Assembly (NCBI GenBank): GCA_905373325.1
Contig: CAJPTB010000047.1
Coordinates: 1-9,526, forward strand
DNA: 9,526 bases
Source: an uncultured Ancrocorticia sp.
GTDB lineage: Bacteria > Actinomycetota > Actinomycetes > Actinomycetales > Actinomycetaceae
Direction: 5' to 3'
Below are positions 1 through 6,055 of this stretch, one piece after another; the stretch's first letter is position 1, and every line of letters begins with the position of its first letter. The position numbers and the translations under genes are program-made. The notes under the pieces were generated by a model. It was not told where the DNA came from, ran no database searches, and was given only the letters and a program-made list of their open reading frames with translations.

Positions 1-76
1 CCTTGAGCACTTCGAGCAGTTTTTTGCTCGTTATGCCCAATTCCTTGGCGAGTTCATGGACGCGGACCTTGGCCAC
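1..76 (-). CDS. infB: Translation initiation factor IF-2, N-terminal fragment (3' part beyond window)
   Basis: The first 25 codons of IF-2, the GTPase that delivers initiator fMet-tRNA to the 30S subunit. Translation starts at a GTG (76-74) and reads VAKVRVHELAKELGITSKKL onward, which is the small IF2_N helical module found at the extreme N-terminus of bacterial IF-2. A strong SD (GAAGGAG, 5 nt before the GTG) supports this start. The gene continues past position 1, so the G domain and C-terminal domains are not visible. It is the fourth gene of the rimP-nusA-rnpM-infB operon and lies 68 nt downstream of the rnpM stop codon. The identification rests on the N-terminal module plus operon position, and both are typical. 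Confidence 0.93.
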   Translation of the reverse strand, partial: MAKVRVHELAKELGITSKKLLEVLK

Positions 77-144
77 AGTTCTCCTTCGTACGGGGCCAGT
101 GTCGCGCACAGGCCCACTAGTGCTGGCAGCTCATCGCTGGGTAC

Positions 145-453
145 TCATCGGGTGCCCATCGGGTCTCTACCCGCTTTCTTATCTCGACTCTCGGACGGGT
201 TTCCGTCCGACGGGACAAGCAACTCCTCCACCGCCCCCGTGTCAAGGGGCGCAGCTTTGAGAGCGCGCTCAAAAGCCCGCGAACGCACAGCGCGTTCGAG
301 GCACGGGAGGTCGGGATGGACCCAAGCCCCGCGGCCTTGCATCGTTCCGCACTTATCCACGACAACCGTGGATTCGCGCCGCACCACGCGGACCATTTCC
401 ATACGGCTGTCCTTGAGCCTGCATCCAATGCAGGTGCGAGGTTGACCTGTCAC
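145..453 (-). CDS. rnpM: YlxR/RnpM-family RNA-binding protein (DUF448)
   Basis: A 102-residue protein of the YlxR (DUF448) family. It carries the diagnostic N-terminal PRTCIGCR motif (residues 5-12) and the downstream GRGAWVHPD...CLERAV core (about residues 41-57). Family members lie between nusA and infB in most Gram-positive bacteria. The B. subtilis protein binds the RNase P RNA and modulates RNase P, hence the name RnpM; the same role here is inferred from family. The start is a GTG (453-451) preceded by an excellent SD (AAGGAGGAGG, about 3-8 nt upstream). The C-terminal 30 residues (Pro, Asp, Lys, Arg-rich) look disordered. The gene begins 96 nt after the nusA stop, an unusually loose gap for this operon, and a hairpin and -10-like hexamer lie in that gap. 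Confidence 0.93.
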   Translation of the reverse strand: MTGQPRTCIGCRLKDSRMEMVRVVRRESTVVVDKCGTMQGRGAWVHPDLPCLERAVRSRAFERALKAAPLDTGAVEELLVPSDGNPSESRDKKAGRDPMGTR

Positions 454-483
454 CAGCCTCCTCCTTCAAGAACGCCATTGGGT

Positions 484-505
484 ATTTTAGCGCTTTTGCG
501 CCTAA
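484..505 (-). promoter_or_regulatory. Possible weak internal promoter / small hairpin between nusA and rnpM
   Basis: In the 96-nt nusA-rnpM gap the minus strand holds a small inverted repeat (TTA-G-GCGC, AAAA loop, GCGC-TAA; seven pairs with one bulged G; 487-505). Overlapping it is a TAAAAT hexamer (489-484) that matches a -10 element. A start about 7 nt downstream would give a leader of about 23 nt containing the rnpM SD. I see no convincing -35, and there is no U-tract after the hairpin, so it is not a clear terminator. Low confidence. Confidence 0.25.
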
Positions 506-549
506 GATGCCGAAACGTCCGGACCGAAGAAGGGAGCGCTCACTCACAT

Positions 550-1542
550 TCAGTCGTCGAAGTCGTCTAAATCGTCCGATTCCTTGCGGATGTCGATCGA
601 CCACCCGGTCAGTTTGGCGGCAAGGCGCACATTTTGCGCCTCTTTCCCGATCGCGAGCGACGTCTGCCCGTCGGGGACTATCGCCCTCGCCTGGCGTTCG
701 GCCTTGTCGAGAATATCGACGCGGACGACTTTGGCGGGCGAGAGGGACGCCGCGATGAAGACTTTGGGATCGTCGTCGTAATCGACTATGTCGATCTTCT
801 CGCCGCCGAGCTCCGTGGTCACCGCGCGCACGCGCTGCCCGTTGTGCCCGATGCACGCACCTTTCGCGTTGACGTCCGGGATGTCCGACCACACGGCGAT
901 CTTCGCGCGGTGCCCCGCCTCTCTGGCGAGCGCGACGATTTCGACCGTGCCGTCCTGGATTTCAGGCACCTCCATCTCGAAGAGCTTGCGCGCGAAGTCG
1001 GGATGGGTCCGCGAGAGGCGGACGGAAGCGCCGCGAGTGCCCACGGACACCTCGAGGACAAGAGCCCGAATGTGGTCGCCGTGGCGGAACCTCTCCGTCG
1101 GCACCTGCTCCTCAACGCGCATAATGGCCTCGTGCTCGCCGACGTCGACCAGCAGATCCCGGCTGTCGTGGCGCGGGTTCTGCTGGACGACGCCGGAGAC
1201 GACCTCGCCCTGCTTCCCCTTGAACGATCCGAGGACCCTGTCCGTCTCGGCGTCGCGCAGGCGCTGCGCGATAATCGAACGCGCCGTGGACGTCGCGATG
1301 CGGCCGAAGTCTCCGGGGGTGTCGTCGAATTCTCCGATCACCTCCCCATCCTCGTCGACCTCGGGCGCATAGACCGTGACCTTGCCGGTGCTCCGGTCCA
1401 TTTCCACTCGGGCGCCGCGCACGGCCCCCGGAACGCGCTGATAGGCGTGAAGCAACGCGTCCTCGATCGCACCCACGATCACGTCGACGCTGATGCCGAG
1501 CTCGCTTTCGACGATGCGAAGCTCGTTCATCTGAATGTCCAT
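550..1542 (-). CDS. nusA: Transcription termination/antitermination factor NusA
   Basis: NusA binds RNA polymerase and nascent RNA to control pausing, intrinsic termination and antitermination. The 330-residue protein has the usual actinobacterial layout: polymerase-binding NTD (about 1-105), S1 domain (about 110-178), KH1 (about 200-270, with GxxG loop IGHNG at 231-235 and GQRVRAVTTELGGEKIDIV after it), and KH2 (about 275-320, AIGKEAQNVRLAAKLTGW). There are no C-terminal acidic AR repeats as in E. coli, only a short DDLDDFDD tail. The start ATG at 1542 overlaps the last base of the rimP stop (TGATG), and a GGAGGAGGAAG run encoded in the acidic tail of RimP is its SD. A second in-frame ATG at 1530 is less likely. 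The junction indicates translational coupling to rimP. Confidence 0.97.
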   Translation of the reverse strand: MDIQMNELRIVESELGISVDVIVGAIEDALLHAYQRVPGAVRGARVEMDRSTGKVTVYAPEVDEDGEVIGEFDDTPGDFGRIATSTARSIIAQRLRDAETDRVLGSFKGKQGEVVSGVVQQNPRHDSRDLLVDVGEHEAIMRVEEQVPTERFRHGDHIRALVLEVSVGTRGASVRLSRTHPDFARKLFEMEVPEIQDGTVEIVALAREAGHRAKIAVWSDIPDVNAKGACIGHNGQRVRAVTTELGGEKIDIVDYDDDPKVFIAASLSPAKVVRVDILDKAERQARAIVPDGQTSLAIGKEAQNVRLAAKLTGWSIDIRKESDDLDDFDD

Positions 1543-2024
1543 CAGTCTTCCTCCTCCTCGATCGCGGACTGCGGAGCCCGGCTCATATCGATCTTGACAC
1601 GGCCGGAGACGACCTCAGCCATGGGCACGCTGCGTCGATTTCCCTCAACCTGGACGTTCAGCGTGTCCCCGGAGAGGCTCACGAGCCGGCCGACGACGCT
1701 CTTCCCGTCGACCGTGCGCAGCTCCACGAGGCGCCCTTGCGCCCTGGAAAAGTGGCGGGGTTCGCGCAGGGAGCGCTCGGCGCCGGGAGTCGAAACCTCC
1801 AGCGTGTACGCGCCCTGCACCAAATCGACGTCGTCGAGCCGCTGCGAGATGTCACGCGAAACCTCGGTCAGCCGGTCGGAATCCACTCCCCCGGGCCCGG
1901 AGGGCAGGTCGACGACGACTTTGACGACGAGGTTCTTGCCGCCCCTGCCGACCTTCACCGTTTCCAGGTAAAGTCCGCACGAGGCGACGACTTCGTCCAA
2001 CGCCGCGGAAATGCTCTCGGTCAT
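1542..2024 (-). CDS. rimP: Ribosome maturation factor RimP
   Basis: RimP is needed for 30S subunit maturation. The 160-residue protein shows the family hallmark PGAERSLREPRHFSR (about residues 81-95) at the junction of the N-terminal alpha/beta domain and the C-terminal Sm-like domain, followed by the expected GRLVEL...GRLVSL beta strands. The C-terminus is acidic (AIEEEED) and its codons supply the nusA SD. I chose ATG 2024, which opens at MTESISAALDEVV and has an AGGA 9 nt upstream. The frame stays open to an ATG at 2114, which would add a 30-residue Arg-rich extension not expected in RimP. However, a -10-like TAGGCT lies exactly 6 nt before that ATG, so 2114 is either a transcription start with a ~90-nt leader or a leaderless start. 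It is the first gene of the rimP-nusA-rnpM-infB operon. Confidence 0.93.
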   Translation of the reverse strand: MTESISAALDEVVASCGLYLETVKVGRGGKNLVVKVVVDLPSGPGGVDSDRLTEVSRDISQRLDDVDLVQGAYTLEVSTPGAERSLREPRHFSRAQGRLVELRTVDGKSVVGRLVSLSGDTLNVQVEGNRRSVPMAEVVSGRVKIDMSRAPQSAIEEEED

Positions 2025-2050
2025 CTCTGCATTTCCTCGGCGTTCCTGGT

Positions 2051-2086
2051 GTGGACGGCGTGAGTCGCGGGAGTCGCGACGTCCAC
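2051..2086 (-). promoter_or_regulatory. Two-tier hairpin in the putative rimP leader
   Basis: Read on the minus strand, GTGGAC is followed directly by GTCGCG, a 5-nt loop, CGCGAC, a 7-nt one-sided bulge and GTCCAC. Both 6-bp stems are perfect and nested. The structure lies 27 nt upstream of the chosen rimP ATG, inside the leader predicted from the TAGGCT -10 element. It could regulate translation or termination of the rimP-nusA operon, but nothing here identifies a ligand. If the 2114 start were used instead, this segment would be coding. Confidence 0.45.
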
Positions 2087-2114
2087 CGGGATGGGTTCTA
2101 CGTGACGGTGCCAT

Positions 2115-2126
2115 GCCTCTAGCCTA
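2115..2126 (-). promoter_or_regulatory. Candidate -10 element for the rimP-nusA-rnpM-infB operon
   Basis: TAGGCT (2126-2121) matches the TANNNT pattern and is followed after 6 nt by an ATG at 2114. This is the geometry of a promoter whose transcript starts at or near 2114. No good -35 is visible at 17-19 nt spacing. It forms one half of a divergent promoter region shared with the plus-strand gene at 2186. Confidence 0.4.
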
Positions 2127-2173
2127 CCGATTCATCGGCCCGGAGCGGGTGAAATATGGGATCGCGCCCGTGG

Positions 2174-2179
2174 CAAAAT
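2174..2179 (+). promoter_or_regulatory. Candidate -10 element giving a leaderless transcript for the 2186 gene
   Basis: CAAAAT has the key A at the second and T at the sixth hexamer position and ends exactly 6 nt before the ATG at 2186. There is no SD-like purine run in front of that ATG. The arrangement suggests transcription starting at the A of the start codon. No recognisable -35 is present. Moderate to low confidence. Confidence 0.4.
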
Positions 2180-2185
2180 TGGCTC

Positions 2186-3091
2186 ATGACATCTCGTCGC
2201 TTAGTTTTCGGCCTTTCCGCTCTCTTGGCGGTGCTTTTGATCGGTCTGCTCATCGCATCGGGCGTGCGCTTCGACAACCAGGACGTCGATCCGGCGCCCG
2301 CTTCGAGCCAGGAGCGCAAGCGCCAAGCGCTCGCTGAAAAGTCGACGCTCATCGCCGATGCGGCGAAGCGGTTGTCCGCCGCGTCGCCGAATTCGAACGT
2401 TTTCGCCCGTGTGGAAAACGCCGCGGCCGCATATGCCTCCGCGCTGGGAGGGGTGTGGAGGCCGTGGCCGAACGGCGCGCCTTCGGGACGCACGAACCCG
2501 CCGGTTTCGACGTCGGCGCCCGCAAACGCGGATGCCTCCTTCCTCGTCCTCAAACTCGGCGAACTCTCGCGAGAGGCCGTTGCGGCCGCGAATTCGGCCC
2601 CGGTTTCAGAACGCGAAACCTACCTCGCCGTCGCGCTCGACGCACGCCTTCAAGCCGTGGGCGTGGCGACGCACGCGGGGGGCAAAGCCTCGTGCGGCGA
2701 CGCCGATCCGGTTGCGGCGGGCAAGGCGGCGGCGACCGAGGAAGCCCTTTCCGGCGTCGAGGCGGCCCGCCAATGGCTGGAGACGGACGTCGCCTCCCTC
2801 CCCGCGAATCAGCGGCAGGCGGGCATCGCCCGCATCGACTCGATCAAAGCCGCCCAGTCGGCGATGATGTCCTCCGGCGCCAAAGACAGGCGCCCGGCCG
2901 TCGTCGCCCTTCCCAAGCTCGCCGCGGGCGAGACCCTGAGGAGCGCGGCGTTGAAGAGAAGCTCGACCGCGCTCGTGAACGGCGCGGCGAAAGCCGGCAA
3001 GCCGAACGGAGAGGCGGCTGTCAGCTACGCCTGCTCTCTGTATGCCGCGCAAGAAGAACGCGACAGCGTGGGGACGCTCCTGAAGAAGTAG
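2186..3091 (+). CDS. Membrane-anchored extracytoplasmic protein of unknown function
   Basis: A 301-residue protein I cannot assign to a named family. Residues 5-26 (LVFGLSALLAVLLIGLLIASGV) form one hydrophobic segment behind MTSRR, so it is either a signal anchor or an uncleaved signal peptide. There is no lipobox cysteine. The rest is Ala-rich and mostly helical, with just two cysteines (C170 and C283) that could form a disulfide outside the membrane. Genes at this position between rimP and proS in other actinobacteria often encode ferritin-like DUF4439 proteins; the helical, Ala-rich character is compatible, but I see no metal-ligand pattern that proves it. It is divergent from rimP and convergent with proS. 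ATG 2186 is preferred over the in-frame ATG at 2156 because it places the TM right after a short basic stretch and has a well-spaced -10-like hexamer. The codon bias is normal for this genome. Confidence 0.82.
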   Translation: MTSRRLVFGLSALLAVLLIGLLIASGVRFDNQDVDPAPASSQERKRQALAEKSTLIADAAKRLSAASPNSNVFARVENAAAAYASALGGVWRPWPNGAPSGRTNPPVSTSAPANADASFLVLKLGELSREAVAAANSAPVSERETYLAVALDARLQAVGVATHAGGKASCGDADPVAAGKAAATEEALSGVEAARQWLETDVASLPANQRQAGIARIDSIKAAQSAMMSSGAKDRRPAVVALPKLAAGETLRSAALKRSSTALVNGAAKAGKPNGEAAVSYACSLYAAQEERDSVGTLLKK

Positions 3092-3101
3092 CGGAGCAAA
3101 C

Positions 3102-3129
3102 CGTCCGGGCGCGGCCCGGCGCCCGGACG
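3102..3129. terminator. Bidirectional hairpin between convergent genes
   Basis: A perfect 11-bp inverted repeat (arms 3102-3112 and 3119-3129, CGTCCGGGCGC and its complement) with a 6-nt loop. It fills the 38-nt gap between the stop codon of the plus-strand gene (ends 3091) and the stop codon of proS (starts 3130). There is no U-tract on either side, so it would be a GC-rich, U-less terminator or an RNA 3'-end stabiliser. It abuts the proS stop codon directly. Confidence 0.75.
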
Positions 3130-4923
3130 TCAGCTCTGTGCGGACAAGGCGGACCGGACGAGCTCGCCGATCCGATCGCGGGCCTGCTCGACGGGCGCCT
3201 CGATCGTTTCTCCCGCCCGGTCTCGGATCTCCACGAGCCCCTCGGCCAGCCCGCGTCCGACGACGACGCCGAAGGGCACGCCCAGCAGCTCGTAGTCGGC
3301 GAACTTCACTCCGGCGCTGACCTTGCGGCGGTCGTCGAGCAGCACTTCGACTCCGTCGGCCTCCAAACCGGCCGCGATGTCCTCGGCGGCGGCGTAAAGG
3401 GCCTCGTCCTTTCCTGCGGCGACGATGTGAACGTGCGCGGGAGCCACGCTTGCCGGCCACATCAAGCCCCGCCCGTCGTGGTTCTCTTCGGCGAGCGCGG
3501 CCAGAACCCGGGTGATCCCGATTCCGTACGATCCCATCGTCACGGTTCGGCTCTTTCCGTTCTCGTCGAGGACGGAAAGGCCGAGGGCCTTCGCATACTT
3601 GCGGCCAAGCTGGAATATGTGCCCTACCTCGATTCCCCTGGCGATCTCCAGGGGGCCCGAGCCGTCGGGCGCCTCGTCCCCGGCGCGCACCTCGGCCGCC
3701 TCGATTGAGCCGTCGGCCTCGAAATCACGCCCGTAGACCAAGCCGACCACGTGAACGTCCGGCTTGTTCGCGCCGGTCACCCAACGCGACCCCCTAGCGA
3801 CGCGGGGGTCAAGGAGGTAGCGCGGAGCGGGCGGCTCCGCCTCGGCCGGACGCGCCGACTGCGGCCCGACCGCTTGGGGCCCGATGTATCCGGGGACCAG
3901 CTCCGGATAGGCCTCGAGGTCTTCCGGCGTCGCAATCTCGACCTCTGCGGGGGCGAGCGCCGCCTCCACCCGCTTCATGTCGACGTCCCGGTCGCCCGGC
4001 AGACCGATGACGATCACCTCGCGGCGTCCGTCGGGATGGACGGCCGCGACGACCACGTTTTTCAGGGTGTCCGCAGCCGTCCACCGTCCGTCGGGCTTCG
4101 GCGTCGCCTCGTTGACCGCGTCGACCAGCGTGGCGATCGTCGAGGCTCCGGGAGTGACTGTCTCCACAGGCTGGCCGAAGGAGGACGAATCGACCTCGGC
4201 CGGCGGGACCGTGGCGACCGCCTCGGTGTTGGCCGCGTACCCTCCGGCGGAACGCACGAAAGAATCCTCCCCGATGTCGCAGGGAAAGAGGAACTCCTCG
4301 CTTCGCGATCCCCCCATCGCCCCGGAAACCGCCGAGCATATGACGACGGGCAGGCCAAGCCGGGCGAAGATCCTCTGGTAGGCGGATCGCATGGCGGCGT
4401 AGGAGGCGTCCAGCCCCGCTTCATCGACGTCGAAGGAGTAGGCGTCCTTCATCACGAACTCGCGGCTGCGGATGACCCCTGCCCTCGGGCGGGCCTCGTC
4501 GCGATACTTCGTTTGAATCTGGTAGAGCGAGAGCGGAAGGTCCTTGTACGAGGAGTACATGTCCTTGACCAGCAGGGTGAAAAGCTCTTCGTGCGTCGGC
4601 GCCAAAAGGTAGTCCGATTCTTTGCGGTCCTTGAGTTTGAACAGCGTGGGACCGTAATCGCTCCACCGGCCGGAGGCCTCGTAGGGCTCGCGGGGCAAGA
4701 GCGCCGGGAAATGGACTTCTTGGCTGCCGGCCGCCTCCATCTCTTCGCGCACGATTCTCTCGATCTTTCTCAGCACCCGGAGGCCAAGCGGCAGCCAGGT
4801 GTAGATTCCGGGGGCCGCGCGGCGGATGTAACCTGCCCGCACGAGCAGCCTGTGGCTGGCGACTTCGGCGTCGGCCGGATCTTCGCGCAGCGTACGAACG
4901 AAAAGAGATGACATTCTAAGCAC
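3130..4923 (-). CDS. proS: Prolyl-tRNA synthetase (bacterial type, with editing domain)
   Basis: Class II aminoacyl-tRNA synthetase that charges tRNA-Pro. Counting from the GTG at 4923 it is 597 residues. Motif 1 region lies around [15 protein letters not shown] (39-53), the THEE substrate motif at 110-113, motif 2 around [17 protein letters not shown] (about 140-156), the YbaK-like INS editing domain at about 228-388 (with the K of DTLKN near 288 and the GYIGP loop at 345-349), motif 3 at GSYGIGITR (464-472), and the HGTP anticodon-binding domain from about 497 to the end. All are intact, so it should both charge and edit Ala-tRNA-Pro. Start choice: GTG 4923 gives VLRMSSLF, matching the xxRMSxL openings of actinobacterial homologues, and a TATGCT hexamer sits 7 nt upstream. 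ATG 4914 and ATG 4935 are alternatives. No SD precedes any of them. Confidence 0.96.
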   Translation of the reverse strand: MLRMSSLFVRTLREDPADAEVASHRLLVRAGYIRRAAPGIYTWLPLGLRVLRKIERIVREEMEAAGSQEVHFPALLPREPYEASGRWSDYGPTLFKLKDRKESDYLLAPTHEELFTLLVKDMYSSYKDLPLSLYQIQTKYRDEARPRAGVIRSREFVMKDAYSFDVDEAGLDASYAAMRSAYQRIFARLGLPVVICSAVSGAMGGSRSEEFLFPCDIGEDSFVRSAGGYAANTEAVATVPPAEVDSSSFGQPVETVTPGASTIATLVDAVNEATPKPDGRWTAADTLKNVVVAAVHPDGRREVIVIGLPGDRDVDMKRVEAALAPAEVEIATPEDLEAYPELVPGYIGPQAVGPQSARPAEAEPPAPRYLLDPRVARGSRWVTGANKPDVHVVGLVYGRDFEADGSIEAAEVRAGDEAPDGSGPLEIARGIEVGHIFQLGRKYAKALGLSVLDENGKSRTVTMGSYGIGITRVLAALAEENHDGRGLMWPASVAPAHVHIVAAGKDEALYAAAEDIAAGLEADGVEVLLDDRRKVSAGVKFADYELLGVPFGVVVGRGLAEGLVEIRDRAGETIEAPVEQARDRIGELVRSALSAQS

Positions 4924-4930
4924 GGGTACA

Positions 4931-4936
4931 AGCATA
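4931..4936 (-). promoter_or_regulatory. Candidate -10 element for a leaderless proS transcript
   Basis: TATGCT on the minus strand, with 7 nt between it and the GTG at 4923. None of the proS start candidates has an SD, so transcription starting at the G of the GTG would explain how the gene is translated. No -35 is convincing. The spacing is the same as for ispG. Confidence 0.4.
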
Positions 4937-4980
4937 CCGGGCGGCCTGCCGAAGCCGTCGAATCCGGCGGACCGTGCCCG

Positions 4981-5050
4981 TGTTTCGCCGTATTCTCCGC
5001 TTCGCCGCGCCCCTGCTTTCCTCCGCCCCTCTTTTTCCGCCGCTCCTGTT
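4981..5050 (-). other. Purine-rich tract upstream of proS
   Basis: On the plus strand 57 of 70 bases are pyrimidines (27 of 30 in 5011-5040), so the minus strand, in the direction of the flanking genes, is strongly purine-rich. It lies about 60 nt upstream of the putative proS start. It could stiffen or unwind upstream promoter DNA, or be part of a GNAT 3' UTR. Function unknown. Confidence 0.5.
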
Positions 5051-5066
5051 TTCGACGCGCCCCAAT

Positions 5067-5078
5067 GCGGCCGGCCGC
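5067..5078. repeat. 12-bp perfect palindrome GCGGCCGGCCGC
   Basis: A self-complementary 12-mer at the left border of the 17-bp tandem repeats. It has no loop and no U-tract, so it is not a terminator on its own. It could be a protein-binding site or chance in GC-rich DNA. Confidence 0.5.
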
Positions 5079-5126
5079 GCAAAACACTCGGCCGCACAGG
5101 GCATTCGGCTGCACGAGGCACTCGGC
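5076..5126. repeat. Three degenerate 17-bp tandem repeats
   Basis: Units 5076-5092, 5093-5109 and 5110-5126 follow the pattern (C/T)GC(A/G)C...CA(C/T)TCGGC. Units 1 and 2 match at 12 of 17 positions, and units 2 and 3 at 13 of 17. A decayed fourth copy may follow at 5127-5143. The period is not a multiple of three, consistent with non-coding DNA. Confidence 0.6.
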
Positions 5127-5138
5127 GGCGCTGTGCGT

Positions 5139-5196
5139 CGGACACCGCACGCACGCCTATATGTATTCGGACCCCGCACGCGCGCCTATATGTATA
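5139..5196. repeat. 29-bp tandem duplication spanning the end of the GNAT gene
   Basis: Copy A (5139-5167) and copy B (5168-5196) are head to tail and match at 26 of 29 positions. They share CCGCACGC and CGCCTATATGTAT. Copy B contains the last codons and the TAG stop of the GNAT gene (5196-5186), so copy A is a non-coding duplicate of the gene's 3' end plus the adjoining sequence. Confidence 0.85.
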
Positions 5197-6046
5197 TCGT
5201 CGTCCATTCTCCGACGGAGTCGAATCCCACCTTGCGGTAGACGGCGACGGCGGACTCGTTGAAGTCGTTGACGTAGAGGGAGACGGTCGGGGCAACCTTT
5301 TCCCGAATGAGGGCGACGGAGGCGGCGATCCCCGACGTGGCAATGCCGCGCCCCCTCAGATCCGGCGGGACCCACACCCCTTGGATCTGCGCCACTCCGC
5401 CGGCCAGGGCGCCGACGTCGGCCTTGAAGACGACGCGCTCCCCCGCGCCGTCGGCTGCCGGGGCCGTGCGAATGAACGTGTGGCCGCGCCTGACCAAGCT
5501 CTCGGCTCGTTTCTCGTAGGCGTTGCCGAAGACGGTCGGATCCTGCCCGACTTCCTCAATGTACATTGCCACGGAGGCGGGAAAGACGATGGGCATGTCG
5601 GAAAGCTCAGCCTGCCGGACCAGCGGATCCGGGGCCGCCTTGAGCGTTTCGCCCATGACCATCGAGTGCTGCCGCCTGCGAATCTCGCGAGCCGGCCCCC
5701 ATTGGCCCTCCACCCGTTCCCACAGGCCCATCACCTGGTCGCTGGGGCCCACCATCGACGTCGCCGACCGCCACTTCCCGAGCAGCTCCTCCGCGAGGAG
5801 GTCGAGGCCCGCGGCGTCGAATCCGAGGGGAATGACGTTGCCCCAGTCCCATGCGAACCCCGTAAGCTCGTTGGCGGCGTCGAACAAGCCGATACCCCTG
5901 TGGCCGGAAAGCCCCATGTCTTCAACGGCCACCCGTGCAAGGACCGCATCCACCGGCCTGCTTTCAAAGAAACGCAGGACCGCCTCCGCGTCGGAGGATC
6001 CGAGGGAGCGCATGCCGGGGCAGCGTTTGCGATTGATCCAGGACAC
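5186..6046 (-). CDS. DUF4081-type GNAT family N-acetyltransferase
   Basis: A 286-residue two-domain protein. The N-terminal part (about 10-130) resembles DUF4081, with the [23 protein letters not shown] stretch at 98-120 typical of this actinobacterial family. The C-terminal half (about 140-286) is a GNAT fold with acetyl-CoA-binding motif A at [16 protein letters not shown] (221-236) and the closing [20 protein letters not shown] block (256-275). Substrate unknown. It starts at a GTG (6046) only 9 nt after the ispG stop, so it is almost certainly co-transcribed with ispG; the same pair occurs in M. tuberculosis (gcpE Rv2868c and Rv2867c). No strong SD precedes the GTG. ATG 6013 is a shorter alternative and also lacks an SD. 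The stop codon lies in one copy of a 29-bp tandem repeat. The family call is good; the biological role is unknown even for homologues. Confidence 0.9.
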   Translation of the reverse strand: MSWINRKRCPGMRSLGSSDAEAVLRFFESRPVDAVLARVAVEDMGLSGHRGIGLFDAANELTGFAWDWGNVIPLGFDAAGLDLLAEELLGKWRSATSMVGPSDQVMGLWERVEGQWGPAREIRRRQHSMVMGETLKAAPDPLVRQAELSDMPIVFPASVAMYIEEVGQDPTVFGNAYEKRAESLVRRGHTFIRTAPAADGAGERVVFKADVGALAGGVAQIQGVWVPPDLRGRGIATSGIAASVALIREKVAPTVSLYVNDFNESAVAVYRKVGFDSVGEWTTIYI

Positions 6047-6055
6047 GTCGACCGC

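Larger units (their letters stand above)
4924..5185. other. Repeat-rich intergenic segment between the GNAT gene and proS
   Basis: 262 nt without a supported gene. Overlapping minus-strand frames remain open across it, but they encode low-complexity Arg/Ala-rich peptides, and the 29-bp duplication shifts frame between its copies, so I treat it as non-coding. From right to left it holds most of a 29-bp tandem repeat, a 17-bp degenerate tandem repeat, a 12-bp palindrome, a purine-rich tract (on the minus strand) and the putative proS promoter. Confidence 0.7.

Noticed and set aside
133..170. Repeated CATCGGGT-like octamers at the end of rnpM
   Set aside because: Only two good copies plus a poor third, partly coding; chance or minor slippage is enough to explain them.
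634..1971. Long plus-strand open frame (445 codons) across nusA and rimP
   Set aside because: It is antisense to two clearly conserved genes. Its translation is Arg/Asp/Val-rich with no domain, as expected of shadow frames in GC-rich DNA.
2455..4911. Plus-strand open frames opposite proS and in an alternate frame of the 2186 gene
   Set aside because: Low-complexity Arg/Gly-rich translations without motifs, overlapping well-supported genes.
5051..5084. TTTT-CGA-CGCG ... CGCG-C-AAAA inverted repeat as a rho-independent terminator
   Set aside because: The transcript in either direction would end in A-rich rather than U-rich sequence, and the stem is interrupted.
5076..5196. Tandem repeats as a CRISPR array
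   Set aside because: The repeats are directly adjacent with no spacers, are degenerate, and no cas genes are present.
4936..5343. Upstream extension of the proS frame by about 140 codons
   Set aside because: It would run through the repeat-rich gap and into the GNAT coding region. It is low complexity, and no ProRS has such an extension. The conserved N-terminus starts near RMSSLF.
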